Positions 52,422 to 61,953 of a DNA stretch of 64,000 nucleotides are shown here, piece by piece (position 1 is the first letter of the stretch; every line of letters starts with the position of its first letter). The translations under genes were made by a program, and so were the position numbers. The notes below the pieces were generated by a model. It saw only the letters and a list, made by a program, of their open reading frames with translations. It was not told the DNA's origin and searched no databases. The DNA lies in contig JACKNY010000002.1 of assembly GCA_024234615.1 (NCBI GenBank), positions 124,001 to 188,000 on the forward strand, written 5' to 3'. Origin of the DNA: Pseudomonadales bacterium (GTDB taxonomy: Bacteria; Pseudomonadota; Gammaproteobacteria; Pseudomonadales; IMCC2047).

Positions 52422-54194
52422 CTAGGCTTCCGCAATGGGTTTGCGTACGCGAATACTGAGTTCACGCAACTGCTCATCAGCCACCTCGCCTGGTGCGTCC
52501 GTCATGACACATGCGGCGCTTTGGGTTTTCGGAAAGGCAATGACTTCGCGGATCGATTTCGCGCCCGTCATTAGCATTACTAAACGGTCCAGGCCGAAGG
52601 CCAACCCACCATGAGGAGGACAACCAAACTGTAGTGCATCCAATAGAAAGCCAAATTTTTCCTGCGCTTCCTCCTCGCCGATGCCGAGCACACGAAATAC
52701 CGTTTCCTGCATCGATTGGTCATGAATACGGATGGAACCGCCACCCAATTCGGTACCGTTTAACACCATGTCGTAAGCACGCGATAACGCAGCAGCCGGA
52801 TTCTTTTCAAGTGCTTCCACCGAACAGGAAGGCGCGGTGAATGGGTGATGCAAAGGTGTTAATGAACCATCGTCCAGTTCTTCAAACATCGGGAAATCGA
52901 CCACCCAGCAAGGTGCCCATTCGCGCTCGATCAACGCTAAATCTTCACCCAGCTTCACCCGTAGCGCCCCTAGCGCTTCATTCACTACTTTCTCTTTATC
53001 CGCACCGAAGAAAATAATATCTCCCGATTCTACCTGCAGACGCTGCATCAGCTGGTGCACCACGTCTTCAGGCATAAACTTGATAATCGGCGACTGTAAA
53101 CCTTCGAGGCCTTGGCTGACATCGTTCACCTTAATCCAAGCTAACCCTTTCGCCCCGTAAATGCTGACAAATTTGGTGTACTCGTCAATTTCTTTACGGC
53201 TTAACTTGCCGCCACCAGGAACACGCAACGCCGCGACACGGCCTTTCGGATCTTTAGCTGGACCACTAAACACCTTAAAATCTACCGCCTGCATCAGGTC
53301 TTTGATGTCTTCGAGCTCGAGGGGAATGCGCAAATCGGGGCGATCGCTGCCAAAGCGTTGCATTGCTTCCGCATAAGTTAAATGCGGCATCTCACCCAGA
53401 TCAACATTCAGTAATTCTTTGAATAAATTCGTCACCATGCGCTGGGTGATATCCATGATATCTTTCTCTTCCAGGAAAGAGGTTTCAATATCGATTTGAG
53501 TAAATTCCGGCTGCCGATCAGCCCGCAGGTCTTCATCGCGGAAACACTTGGCAATTTGATAATAACGATCCATACCCGCCACCATCAATAATTGTTTGAA
53601 CAACTGCGGTGACTGCGGCAAGGCGAAAAAGTGGCCGGAATGGGTGCGACTTGGCACCAGATAATCGCGTGCACCTTCAGGCGTTGCCCGAGTGAGAATC
53701 GGCGTTTCAATATCCAGAAAGCCTTCCTCATCTAAAAAGTTGCGGATATTAGAAGTGACTTTAGAGCGAAACCGCAATTTAGTCAGCATCTCAGGACGAC
53801 GCAAATCGACATAACGGTATTTGAGGCGTACTTCCTCGCCAACATGGGAATATTCATCAATCTGAAAGGGCGGCGTTTCTGAACGGTTCAGAATGACCAA
53901 CTCTTTGCCCAGCACTTCCACAGCGCCAGTTGTCATCTCTTTGTTAACCGTGCCTTCGGGACGATTTCTGACGCGCCCTTTAATGCGCAGCACATATTCG
54001 CCTCGCACTTTTTCCGCTTCGGAAAAACTTTGTTCAACGTCGGGGTCAAATACCACCTGGGCGATGCCTTCGCGGTCACGCATATCCAAAAATATGACAC
54101 CACCATGATCACGGCGACGGTGTACCCAACCGCAGAGTTCCACTTCCTGATCAATCATCGTTTCGTTTAGTTCGCCGCAATAGTGACTGCGCAT
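52422..54194 (-). CDS. aspS: Aspartyl-tRNA synthetase
   Basis: A 590-residue class II synthetase of the bacterial type. The N-terminal OB-fold binds the anticodon (VELCGWVHRRRDHGGVIFLD), then class II motif 1, motif 2 (FRDEDLRADRQPEFTQID), the bacterial insert (about residues 290-420), and motif 3 (GLAFGLDRLVMLMTG). It loads tRNA-Asp. It lies 30 bp after the fmdB-like gene. Confidence 0.98.
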   Translation of the reverse strand: MRSHYCGELNETMIDQEVELCGWVHRRRDHGGVIFLDMRDREGIAQVVFDPDVEQSFSEAEKVRGEYVLRIKGRVRNRPEGTVNKEMTTGAVEVLGKELVILNRSETPPFQIDEYSHVGEEVRLKYRYVDLRRPEMLTKLRFRSKVTSNIRNFLDEEGFLDIETPILTRATPEGARDYLVPSRTHSGHFFALPQSPQLFKQLLMVAGMDRYYQIAKCFRDEDLRADRQPEFTQIDIETSFLEEKDIMDITQRMVTNLFKELLNVDLGEMPHLTYAEAMQRFGSDRPDLRIPLELEDIKDLMQAVDFKVFSGPAKDPKGRVAALRVPGGGKLSRKEIDEYTKFVSIYGAKGLAWIKVNDVSQGLEGLQSPIIKFMPEDVVHQLMQRLQVESGDIIFFGADKEKVVNEALGALRVKLGEDLALIEREWAPCWVVDFPMFEELDDGSLTPLHHPFTAPSCSVEALEKNPAAALSRAYDMVLNGTELGGGSIRIHDQSMQETVFRVLGIGEEEAQEKFGFLLDALQFGCPPHGGLAFGLDRLVMLMTGAKSIREVIAFPKTQSAACVMTDAPGEVADEQLRELSIRVRKPIAEA

Positions 54195-54224
54195 ATCGAT
54201 TTCTTTCGCTCCTAAAAAATGAAT

Positions 54225-54518
54225 TTATGCTGATTTATTGGTGGTAGCAGTTGAGCTGCTTGCCGTAGCGCTGGCGGTATTAGCCGACGCTGTTCCGGTG
54301 CTGCTTTTACCCTCGCCCACCAAGTTTTTCTTGGAACCGGTTTTAAAGTCGGTCTCGTACCAGCCGCCACCTTTCAAACGAAAACCCGCCGCAGATATTT
54401 TCTTCTTTAACTCATCTTCACTGCATGCGGGACAATTCACCAAAGGCGCATCACTCATCTTTTGCAGTTTTTCCAACAGATGCCCACAGGCTCCGCACTC
54501 ATACTCATAAATCGGCAT
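54225..54518 (-). CDS. FmdB-family zinc-ribbon protein
   Basis: A 97-residue protein. It opens MPIYEYECGACGH, with a second cysteine pair in NCPACSEDE, which makes a small zinc ribbon. GFRLKGGGWYETDFK follows, and then a low-complexity Ser/Thr/Ala tail of about 30 residues (ASANTASATASSSTATTNK). Members are thought to be small regulatory or chaperone-like proteins; exact function is unknown. It stands directly before aspS, as in many proteobacteria. Confidence 0.9.
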   Translation of the reverse strand: MPIYEYECGACGHLLEKLQKMSDAPLVNCPACSEDELKKKISAAGFRLKGGGWYETDFKTGSKKNLVGEGKSSTGTASANTASATASSSTATTNKSA

Positions 54519-54716
54519 TGCTCAAATCTCTCCACGCCTGTCGTCACAGGCTATTTATCACTTGATCGGTCAAAAACAAAAGGGCGTAATTGTAACGTAT
54601 TTTCAAAGGGGTGTAATGGAAATTTAGCACAAGGTCTAGCTGATTTTCTCCTTCTCTGGCTCCACTTAATTCCCACTGCTATGATAGCGACCAACACGAA
54701 ATTATTTGAGGTGCGC

Positions 54717-55388
54717 ATGGCGAAAATCAAAATCACCCATTTTTCTGACATTCTCTGTGTCTGGGCTTATATTTCTGAAATACGGATCGACCAGCTGCAC
54801 GCAGATTTTGGCGATCGGATCGAATTGGATTTTCGTCTATTTCCGGTATTCGGTAACGTCAAAGGTAAGATGGAAACACAATGGCAAGATCGAGGTGGTA
54901 TAGCTGCCTATAGCCAGCACGTGACAAGCGTCGCCAGTCAATTCACCCACCTCAAAATAAACCCCAAAGTCTGGTTGCATAATCCACCAACATCCTCCCT
55001 GCCAAGCCATCTCTATTTAAGTGCGATTCGCATCGCGGAACAGGCTGAGGTGATCGACCAGGGTGCCTTTCTCCGCTTTAAAAAGCTATTACGCAGCGCA
55101 TTCTTTGCAGAGTTAAAAGATATTTCAAACACTGATGTGTTGAATGAACTAGTGGCCCAAATGAATCTGCCAAAAGCGTTGATTCAGGAAAAAATCAACA
55201 GCGGTGAAGCCTTTGCTGCATTGGCGGAGGACATGCAGCTTGCCAAAGAGCTTGCGGTTAGCTCCAGCCCAACACTCATTTTTAACGAAAACAGACAACG
55301 CTTAACCGGCAATGTTGGCTATCGCATCATCGAAGCCAACGTGCGTGAGCTCTTGGAGAGCCCCGTCAATCAACAGTCCTGGTGCTAA
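54717..55388 (+). CDS. DsbA-fold (FrnE/HCCA isomerase-like) protein without CxxC
   Basis: A 223-residue protein of the thioredoxin-like DsbA superfamily (FrnE/2-hydroxychromene-2-carboxylate isomerase branch). The N-terminal strand and helix read ITHFSDILCVWAYISEIRID, where dithiol members have C-x-x-C; here the second cysteine is Ala, so disulfide exchange is unlikely. The cis-proline region SSSPTLIFNENRQRL is kept. I start at the ATG at 54717 (GAGGTG in front); the frame stays open 85 codons further up but overlaps the fmdB-like gene and is not family-like. Function unknown; glutathione-linked isomerase or transferase is possible. Confidence 0.78.
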   Translation: MAKIKITHFSDILCVWAYISEIRIDQLHADFGDRIELDFRLFPVFGNVKGKMETQWQDRGGIAAYSQHVTSVASQFTHLKINPKVWLHNPPTSSLPSHLYLSAIRIAEQAEVIDQGAFLRFKKLLRSAFFAELKDISNTDVLNELVAQMNLPKALIQEKINSGEAFAALAEDMQLAKELAVSSSPTLIFNENRQRLTGNVGYRIIEANVRELLESPVNQQSWC

Positions 55389-55397
55389 GCCTATCGG

Positions 55398-56492
55398 CTA
55401 GTCATCATTGCGCTGTTTGGGTATTTCTTTGATATAAACATCCTGCTTCGCGTAGGGTATTTCGACGCCTTGCGCCCTGAACTCTTTATAAACGGCACAG
55501 TTTAAACGATCCAGAATGCGGCCCCGCAATACCGGCTGGCAGATCCAACAGAGTAGTTCAAAATCTAGCCCGGAAGGACCGAATTGTCGCAGTCGCACTC
55601 GAGGCTCCGGGTCTTTACACACGTCGTCTAAGCTCTGCGCCACTTGTAGCAAAATTTCCCGCACCAGATCAATATCACTGCCGTAGCCAACGCCGACCTT
55701 AACCCGAACTCGAGATTTTTCATGGGGGCCACCCGATTCGTTGATAATCTTGGAGTTCCCCATTACCGAATTCGGCACTGTCACTTCTATATCATCGCGG
55801 GTTAACAAGCGCGTACTACGCAGCCCAATTTTGGTTATCTCACCACGTTCACCGCCATCTAATACCACGAAATCGCCAATTTTGTAGGGCGCGTCGGCAA
55901 GAATAAATACACCAGAAAACAGATTTGCTAAGGTATCCTTTGCGGCAAAACCAACAGCGATACCGACGATACCGGCGGATGCCAACCAGGCCGTCATATC
56001 CACCTTCCACGCGGAAAAAATGTAATATACGGAAATACCAATAATCAGGATATAGGCAATATTTTCGAACAGCGGTAAGGTTTTAAAATGCAACCAGTGG
56101 TGTCTAGTCGGGTTTGCCGCCATTTGGGTGAGCAGCAGGCTGGTTAAACGGATAAAGAATGCTGTCCAGAAAATCAGGGCGAACGTAATCAAAATGGAAA
56201 ATATAGCCTGCTTCCAGCTTTCTTCCAAGCTAAGTGCTGCGGTCGCTGATGCCAGACCGAGCAAAATGACCGTCTTAAAAATCGGTCGCCGGATAAGCTG
56301 CAATATTTGAGTATCGAAAGTTGCACTGACTTTGCGAATTATGCCCGCCAAAGACGCAATCACGATCCGATCCAGAATCCAAGCGACTAGCAGACTTGCA
56401 AGGAATATGAGCAAGGCCTGAAGTAACAGGTTGTCACTCAACAAACCGAGAAAATGCGTGATCATCCCCTGCCATTTTTCCACTGTCTTCAT
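55398..56492 (-). CDS. MscS-type mechanosensitive channel
   Basis: A 364-residue inner-membrane channel. Membrane segments lie at about residues 20-45, 70-90, 95-120 and 145-170. The pore helix and MscS beta domain follow (ASAGIVGIAVGFAAKDTLAN, LFSGVFILADAPYKIGDFV, GLRSTRLLTRDDIEVTVPNS). A C-terminal alpha-beta domain ends the protein. It protects against osmotic downshock. It is four bases from the end of the cation-efflux gene on the same strand. Confidence 0.93.
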   Translation of the reverse strand: MKTVEKWQGMITHFLGLLSDNLLLQALLIFLASLLVAWILDRIVIASLAGIIRKVSATFDTQILQLIRRPIFKTVILLGLASATAALSLEESWKQAIFSILITFALIFWTAFFIRLTSLLLTQMAANPTRHHWLHFKTLPLFENIAYILIIGISVYYIFSAWKVDMTAWLASAGIVGIAVGFAAKDTLANLFSGVFILADAPYKIGDFVVLDGGERGEITKIGLRSTRLLTRDDIEVTVPNSVMGNSKIINESGGPHEKSRVRVKVGVGYGSDIDLVREILLQVAQSLDDVCKDPEPRVRLRQFGPSGLDFELLCWICQPVLRGRILDRLNCAVYKEFRAQGVEIPYAKQDVYIKEIPKQRNDD

Positions 56493-56495
56493 CTC

Positions 56496-57401
56496 CTAAG
56501 CTATTGATCTAGAATCAATAAATACTCGTCTTACCTTGCTAAATCGTTGCTTTATCGCCTCATTCAACTCAGCACTTAACGCTTCAACCCGACCTACTGG
56601 AATATCCCCACAGTAATCAACACTGATATTCACCAAAATAAAATCCGGGCCCATGTGCATGGTCAAAACTTCCCCTACCTTATTAACTTCAGCATAACCG
56701 CTAACTAGCATGCGAATTCCTGAAACCACCTCATTTCTTGCGCTTTCACCAATCAGCAGCCCTTTTGTTTCAAATGCCAACCAGAAAGCGACCGCCGTCA
56801 AGATCAAACCAATAATGACAGAAGCAATGCCATCAAAATAGAGGATGCCCGTCACCTGGGTTAGCCAGACACCAACGAAAGCCACGACCAGCCCTAACAT
56901 CGCCGCGCTATCTTCAAATAATACAACAAACAGAGTCGGATCTTTACCACTATGAATCGCGCCGATAAAACTACGATCGCCTTTGGTTTTCTTAAACTCA
57001 GTGAATGCAAAATACCAGGCAACGCCTTCAAACAATAACGCCAAACTCAGCACTACATAGTTGATTAATACACTCTTGATGGGCTCTGGGTGCAGAATAT
57101 GGTGCACCCCTTCATAAATTGAAATCCCCGCACCTAACGCGAAAACCAGCAATGCAACCACGAAACTCCAAAAGTAGATTTCTTTACCATAACCAAAGGG
57201 GAACTGTTCATCGGCCGGTTGTTTCGCACGCTTTAAGCCGTAGAGCAACAAACCCTGATTGCCGGTATCAACCAGAGAGTGAATCCCCTCCGACATCATG
57301 GCGGAGCTACCCGTAATAACAGCTGCGATAAACTTAGTTATGGCAATCAGCGAGTTGCCCGCTAACGCTGCAAAGATTACTTTTTTTGAGGAGGCATCCA
57401 T
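56496..57401 (-). CDS. Cation diffusion facilitator transporter
   Basis: A 301-residue CDF protein with about six membrane segments and a C-terminal cytoplasmic domain. The metal site residues show in SEGIHSLVDTGNQGLLLYG (H-x3-D) and in the later FEDSAAMLGLVVAF. It exports Zn2+ or similar divalent metals in exchange for protons. It forms a pair with the mscS-like gene. Confidence 0.92.
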   Translation of the reverse strand: MDASSKKVIFAALAGNSLIAITKFIAAVITGSSAMMSEGIHSLVDTGNQGLLLYGLKRAKQPADEQFPFGYGKEIYFWSFVVALLVFALGAGISIYEGVHHILHPEPIKSVLINYVVLSLALLFEGVAWYFAFTEFKKTKGDRSFIGAIHSGKDPTLFVVLFEDSAAMLGLVVAFVGVWLTQVTGILYFDGIASVIIGLILTAVAFWLAFETKGLLIGESARNEVVSGIRMLVSGYAEVNKVGEVLTMHMGPDFILVNISVDYCGDIPVGRVEALSAELNEAIKQRFSKVRRVFIDSRSIA

Positions 57402-57457
57402 TATTTGATCACTAGCCCACTTTATCTGTTTTAACCTATTCGGAGATAAATCCTTTA

Positions 57458-57880
57458 TCAGGAAAACGATTCAAATTGCTTGGTCAATAGCATATTGATC
57501 CGATCACGCATATTCTCAAGCTCTGATGCGGTATAGGGCACTAAGGGTACTTTCCCCCAAATCGGACCCGGCCAAGCAGCATCATTTTTATAGCGGACAA
57601 TATGGTGTAAATGCAGCTGCGGCACCTGATTACCCAAAGCAGCTACGTTCATTTTATCGGCGTTAAAGCCATGGTCCAACTGTCGCGACAGGTAACTGGA
57701 CTCCCATATCAACTGTCGTTGATCATCTTCCGACAGCTGAAATATTTCCCGAACTCCCTCACGGCGGGGCACCAGGATAAACCAAGGGTAATTGCTGTCT
57801 TTACAGAGCAATAAGCGTGACAAAGGGAAATCACCCAAAATAACGCTGTCCTGCAGCAATTGGGGCGCGACTTCAAACAT
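57458..57880 (-). CDS. HIT-family nucleotide-binding hydrolase
   Basis: A 140-residue histidine-triad protein. The triad is in VPQLHLHHIVRYKND (H-x-H-x-H-H with Leu between). Such proteins split nucleotide phosphoesters or phosphoramidates. I take the ATG at 57880 because GGAGG is eight bases upstream; a GTG three codons earlier is less likely. It is divergent from the GNAT-like gene. Confidence 0.88.
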   Translation of the reverse strand: MFEVAPQLLQDSVILGDFPLSRLLLCKDSNYPWFILVPRREGVREIFQLSEDDQRQLIWESSYLSRQLDHGFNADKMNVAALGNQVPQLHLHHIVRYKNDAAWPGPIWGKVPLVPYTASELENMRDRINMLLTKQFESFS

Positions 57881-57954
57881 TTTGAACACCTCCGATATTT
57901 GTGCCTGCTAACAATGACATTAGCCGGAAAACTATTTCTTCGAGTTTCAGAGCA

Positions 57955-59139
57955 ATGTACCATCCCCCACTGATGAATACCAAGAGCAACACAAGCAAAT
58001 TCCAGACGGGCTTCTTATCCGGCCTGAATAAGATCGATGGCGCTGACTGGAATCGACTGACGGGGGTTGATTACCCCTTCCTACGTTACGAGTTCCTAGC
58101 TGCCCTGGAAAGCAGCGGTTGCGTTAGCGAGAAAACCGGGTGGCAACCACATCACCTGGTGGTTTATCAAGCAAAGCAGCTAGTCGCTCTTATGCCGCTC
58201 TATATCAAGACTCATTCCTACGGTGAATACGTTTTTGATTGGGCCTGGGCCGACGCCTACCACCGTCATGGTGTTCCATACTATCCAAAATTATTGACCG
58301 CTATACCCTTCACGCCAGCAACCGGTTCACGCTTATGCGTTGCACCCAGCCAAAATGATGCGGAGATTTCACAGCTGGCGGTTGAAAAAATCAAACAACT
58401 TGCGGCGACCAAAGGCTATTCCTCTTGGCATTTACTCTTTCCCCGCAAAAGTGAGTTTGAGCAATTATTCCAGCACAACTTATCTGCTCGCAGCGGCTGT
58501 CAATACCACTGGAAAAACCGTGATTATGCCAATTTCGATGATTTTCTCGCACACCTCAGCTCGCGTAAACGCAAAAATATTAAGCGCGAACGACGCCGCG
58601 TCGCGGAACAGGGTATTACACTTGCCAGAATACCCGGCACTGAAATCACCCAGCCACAACTGCAAACATTCTATGACTTCTATCAGTCCACCTATTACAA
58701 GCGAGGACAACAGGGCTATCTTAATCTGGCGTTTTTTGAAAAAATTCTAGCGGCAATGCCTGATCAATTACTATTGGTTATGGCCTACCATGATAATCAC
58801 CCCATTGCCGCCGCGCTCTGTCTCAGCAGTAGCGACACCCTGTATGGCCGTTACTGGGGTTGTCTCGAAGAGTATGAATGCCTACATTTCGAGGCCTGTT
58901 ATTATCAGGGAATAGAGTATTGCATCGAACAGGGCATCCAAAAATTTGACCCCGGCGCACAGGGTGAACACAAAATCTCCCGTGGCTTTGAACCCACTAC
59001 CACCCATTCCTTACATTGGATTGCTCACTCCGGATTTCGCGCGGCGATTGACGATTTTCTAAAGCGAGAACAAAGAGGCGTCAAAGACTATATTGAGCAA
59101 GCATCTCAGCTTTTGCCGTTTAAGAGAAGTTCCTATTAA
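57955..59139 (+). CDS. GNAT/FemAB-like protein (DUF482 family)
   Basis: A protein of about 394 residues with two acyltransferase-like halves, of the family formerly named DUF482. Recognisable pieces: DYPFLRYEFLAALESSGCVS near the N-terminus, VLFDWAWADAYHRHG-like YVFDWAWADAYHRHGVPYYP, SSRKRKNIKRERRRVAEQGI, and near the end FDPGAQGEHKISRGFEPTTT. The substrate is not established; relatives are linked to peptidoglycan or aminoacyl transfer. Start uncertain: ATG 57955 is chosen, ATG 57973 is also possible, and the frame is open from a GTG at 57901. Confidence 0.83.
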   Translation: MYHPPLMNTKSNTSKFQTGFLSGLNKIDGADWNRLTGVDYPFLRYEFLAALESSGCVSEKTGWQPHHLVVYQAKQLVALMPLYIKTHSYGEYVFDWAWADAYHRHGVPYYPKLLTAIPFTPATGSRLCVAPSQNDAEISQLAVEKIKQLAATKGYSSWHLLFPRKSEFEQLFQHNLSARSGCQYHWKNRDYANFDDFLAHLSSRKRKNIKRERRRVAEQGITLARIPGTEITQPQLQTFYDFYQSTYYKRGQQGYLNLAFFEKILAAMPDQLLLVMAYHDNHPIAAALCLSSSDTLYGRYWGCLEEYECLHFEACYYQGIEYCIEQGIQKFDPGAQGEHKISRGFEPTTTHSLHWIAHSGFRAAIDDFLKREQRGVKDYIEQASQLLPFKRSSY

Positions 59140-59163
59140 GGGAACAAGACAGTGGGTTTAACA

Positions 59164-59547
59164 CTATAAAGGATCAGAGCCCTTTAATACGACCTGGTCA
59201 CTGATAATAATACTTTTGATCCGTTGATAGTCCTCGTCATTACAATCAATACCGTATTGCTTTTTGAGCTGATAGTCAGTCAAGCAATAATGGCTCGTCG
59301 GCACCACACCTCGCAGCTTTAAACAGTGCTTCACACACGCAAGTTCACAGCCATCAATAGCAATGATGTCACGCTTTGCCTGGGCTTTTTTAACCAGTGA
59401 TTTAACACCGCCGCCAACGCCTGCAATACAAGACATTTCAGCCTGTTTGTTGCGATCTAACTCAACCGCAATACGGTTTGCTAGCTGCGCAATATTTGAG
59501 CAGCCTGAGCAGGAGTAGATAAGGGGTAGTTTTTTGGTTTTCGTCAT
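59164..59547 (-). CDS. DGC-domain putative zinc-binding protein
   Basis: A 127-residue protein with four cysteine clusters: YSCSGCSNIAQLAN, MSCIAGVGGGVKSLV, DGCELACVKHCLKLRG and HYCLTDYQL. The DGC-A-C motif names the family (putative metal binding). Its task is unknown; similar genes occur beside metal and redox genes. Convergent with the GNAT-like gene, 24 bp apart. Confidence 0.85.
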   Translation of the reverse strand: MTKTKKLPLIYSCSGCSNIAQLANRIAVELDRNKQAEMSCIAGVGGGVKSLVKKAQAKRDIIAIDGCELACVKHCLKLRGVVPTSHYCLTDYQLKKQYGIDCNDEDYQRIKSIIISDQVVLKGSDPL

Positions 59548-60022
59548 AGTGCCTTGTAAAAAGTTATTTATCTCTCAGAATTAGCTTCGTCAAACAGTTT
59601 TCGGCCCACGGAACAAATCAATCTGAATCTAGCTCCAACCGGATCCAGGTTATCCGTATTTCCGTTGGCCAGCCTTGACCTCGATAGTTAATTTGTCATC
59701 CGCAGTAGTCGTCGGATAAGTCGCCTGGTCTCGGCTAAAACCGACCAGATAGAGCAAACGTTATCATGATTTGAATATCGTATAACCAAATATAACACGT
59801 GATAAATCCGTGCGGTCGAAAAAAGCTCACACACAAACGGCTTTTCAGGCGGAGCCTCATTATATATCTGAACTGATCGTTTTAATATTCACAGCGCTGC
59901 CGCTCTGCAAACCTTTCTATTACGAATATTCCACAGGCTGATTAACTTGGCCCTCAGCAGTGTACAATATTTTACTATCGGCTAAACTGCCACCTCACCA
60001 GATAACCCCATTACCGTTAATC
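59548..60022. other. Long intergenic region before glrK
   Basis: About 475 bp with no protein-like frame. It holds a small stem CTGG-TC-TCGG ... CCGA-CCAG (59725-59748) without a T-run, and a nearby ATCCG/CGGAT pair. I looked for a sigma-54 promoter and TGTC-N10-GACA sites like those in front of glmY in enterobacteria, and found none. It must contain the glrK promoter, but I cannot point to it. Confidence 0.4.
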
Positions 60023-61417
60023 ATGCCCTTTTTCCAACCCAAATCCGTTTTACAGTTGGTTATCCTTGGCTTTTTACTCGCCATAGCACCGCTATGCCTG
60101 GCTATTTTATATACAATACAAACCCTTGGAGAGCTATCTGAAAAGAACCGGGTTGTCAGTGCTCAGGTGATCGCGATGACCCGGCACGGCCAGGATTTGC
60201 AAAGGGATTTGTTAGATTTAGAGCGCCGCACCCACCAGTACTTAACACTGAAAAACACCGAATTGCTGGCGCTATTCCAGCGCGAACGACAAGCAATTTT
60301 GGATCGCCTCCACAGTCTGCAACAACTTATCGGTGAAGACCAAAACATTATTGCCGATCTGCAATCACAGATTTCAACACTCGCGCCCCTTGATACCGAG
60401 CAAATTATCACTCAGTTTAAATCCATCGTTAACCTCAGCACAGCCTTGGGCGATTGGCTACAGACGGATGTAGATCGACGCGTTTCCGCCCATGCCGCCG
60501 AAGCCGACAACATCAAAGATTCTCTGTTAGTGATGGTTTTTGTCATGGCCCTAGCCACATTAACGTTGATGCTGCTTTCTTCCTACTGGATTAACAGGCC
60601 AATTCAACGCATTCTCAGCGAGATAAAGTCCTTGGGCGGTGGTGACCTATCACGCCGCATTGACATTAGCGGCCCTCAAGAGGTCAAGGTATTAGGGCAG
60701 GAATTGGAATGGCTGCGGGGTCGTTTGCATGAAATCGATCAGCAGAAGTTACAGTTCTTACGACATATTTCCCATGAGCTAAAGACGCCATTAGCAAATC
60801 TGCGTGAGGGCACTGATCTGCTGGCGGAACAGGTTACCGGCACATTATCAACCAGACAACAGGAAATTGTCACGATCGTCCAGCAAAATGGTATCGAGTT
60901 ACAGCGTCTGATTGAAAACCTGCTGGACTATAATCAGCTCCCCTTGCAAAGCCTTACTCCCGAACTCATTCAACTGCAAGCGCTCGGCCAGCAATTGCTG
61001 GGCAACTATGAAATCCGCATCGAAAGTAAAGAACTCACTGTCAGCTGTGATTGGCAGGCCGCAACCTGGTTCGCCGACCGCGAAAAACTTAAAATCTGTC
61101 TCGATAATCTGATCTCCAATGCCGTTAACTACACCCCTCACCGAGGCTGCATTGAAATCTCATGCACAGAGCAGAACAACTGTCTGGTGATTGAGGTCGC
61201 TAATTCCGGCACGGCAATACCCGCAGAGGAAATCCCGCATTTGTTCGAACCATTTTATCAGGGCAGTTCAATCAGACATGGACCAATTAAAGGTTCCGGC
61301 ATCGGCTTGAGCCTAGCACTAGAGTGCATGCAGGCACAGGGTGGTCGTCTTGCTCTGGTAAAACACCCTAGATTAGCGGTATGCTTTCGGTTGATATGTC
61401 CCTCCTTAAATCATTAA
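60023..61417 (+). CDS. glrK: Sensor histidine kinase GlrK (QseE-like)
   Basis: A 464-residue kinase. The first membrane helix is at about residues 8-32 (VLQLVILGFLLAIAPLCLAI), followed by a helical periplasmic domain, a second helix at about 168-190 (LLVMVFVMALATLTLMLLSS), a HAMP domain, the phospho-acceptor His251 (FLRHISHELKTPLANLREG), and an ATPase domain with DNLISNAVNYTPHRG and GSGIGLSLALECMQAQGG. I start at the ATG at 60023; the longer frame adds 21 residues before the helix. The gene order kinase - QseG-like lipoprotein - sigma-54 regulator matches glrK-qseG-glrR. Confidence 0.9.
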   Translation: MPFFQPKSVLQLVILGFLLAIAPLCLAILYTIQTLGELSEKNRVVSAQVIAMTRHGQDLQRDLLDLERRTHQYLTLKNTELLALFQRERQAILDRLHSLQQLIGEDQNIIADLQSQISTLAPLDTEQIITQFKSIVNLSTALGDWLQTDVDRRVSAHAAEADNIKDSLLVMVFVMALATLTLMLLSSYWINRPIQRILSEIKSLGGGDLSRRIDISGPQEVKVLGQELEWLRGRLHEIDQQKLQFLRHISHELKTPLANLREGTDLLAEQVTGTLSTRQQEIVTIVQQNGIELQRLIENLLDYNQLPLQSLTPELIQLQALGQQLLGNYEIRIESKELTVSCDWQAATWFADREKLKICLDNLISNAVNYTPHRGCIEISCTEQNNCLVIEVANSGTAIPAEEIPHLFEPFYQGSSIRHGPIKGSGIGLSLALECMQAQGGRLALVKHPRLAVCFRLICPSLNH

Positions 61418-61941
61418 CACTCTGTATCATGCTGTCGCTGCTATCCGGCTGTGAGCTACTACCTGCACAAAGCAGTGCAGCCTTGGAGCAACCCTTGCCT
61501 ATCACCGAACTACACGATCTCAATGACTGGCTTAACATCAGCACTGCGGTGAGCAAATTATCGGCGGATATGGCCGCGACGAAACTGAGTCAGCTGGCCA
61601 AGCCGGAAGCGGGTGATGAGTTATTTTATTACGGGGCACTTAACCAGCAATTGAACCATCGTGAAGGTTGGATTCAAGCACGCGACGCTTTTCGGAAGCT
61701 TTCTTTGGATACCACCATAGAGCCCAATTTGAGAGAGCTCGCCCGTATCATGGAGGCACATAATCAGGCACTGATTAACTGGCATGCGCGCCATACCCAC
61801 TTACAAAAGGAATTGGCAGAGAGCGTACTCGACAGGGAATTACTGGAACGTAAAATTGAAGCATTAACCCAGCTGGAGGCAACTATCAGCAACCGCAAAC
61901 AACAAAGCACCGCGCCCGAGCCTCCCGCAACTAACGAATAG
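61381..61941 (+). CDS. QseG-like lipoprotein of the glrKR operon
   Basis: A protein of up to 186 residues. The N-terminus (LTLCIMLSLLSGCELLPAQ) is a lipoprotein signal with the lipobox LSGC. The rest is helical (residues 40-180), including a coiled-coil-like end (ESVLDRELLERKIEALTQLE). In enterobacteria QseG is an outer-membrane lipoprotein needed to stimulate the kinase QseE/GlrK. Assignment rests on position and form. It overlaps the end of the kinase gene by 37 bp or, from the ATG at 61396, 22 bp. Confidence 0.8.
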   Translation: MLSVDMSLLKSLTLCIMLSLLSGCELLPAQSSAALEQPLPITELHDLNDWLNISTAVSKLSADMAATKLSQLAKPEAGDELFYYGALNQQLNHREGWIQARDAFRKLSLDTTIEPNLRELARIMEAHNQALINWHARHTHLQKELAESVLDRELLERKIEALTQLEATISNRKQQSTAPEPPATNE

Positions 61942-61953
61942 AGACCGCTTAAC

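Noticed and set aside
59698..59748. Two neighbouring stem-loops before glrK, considered as a riboswitch or a glmY-like sRNA
   Set aside because: Stems are short, no sigma-54 promoter or GlrR site is close, and no terminator follows.
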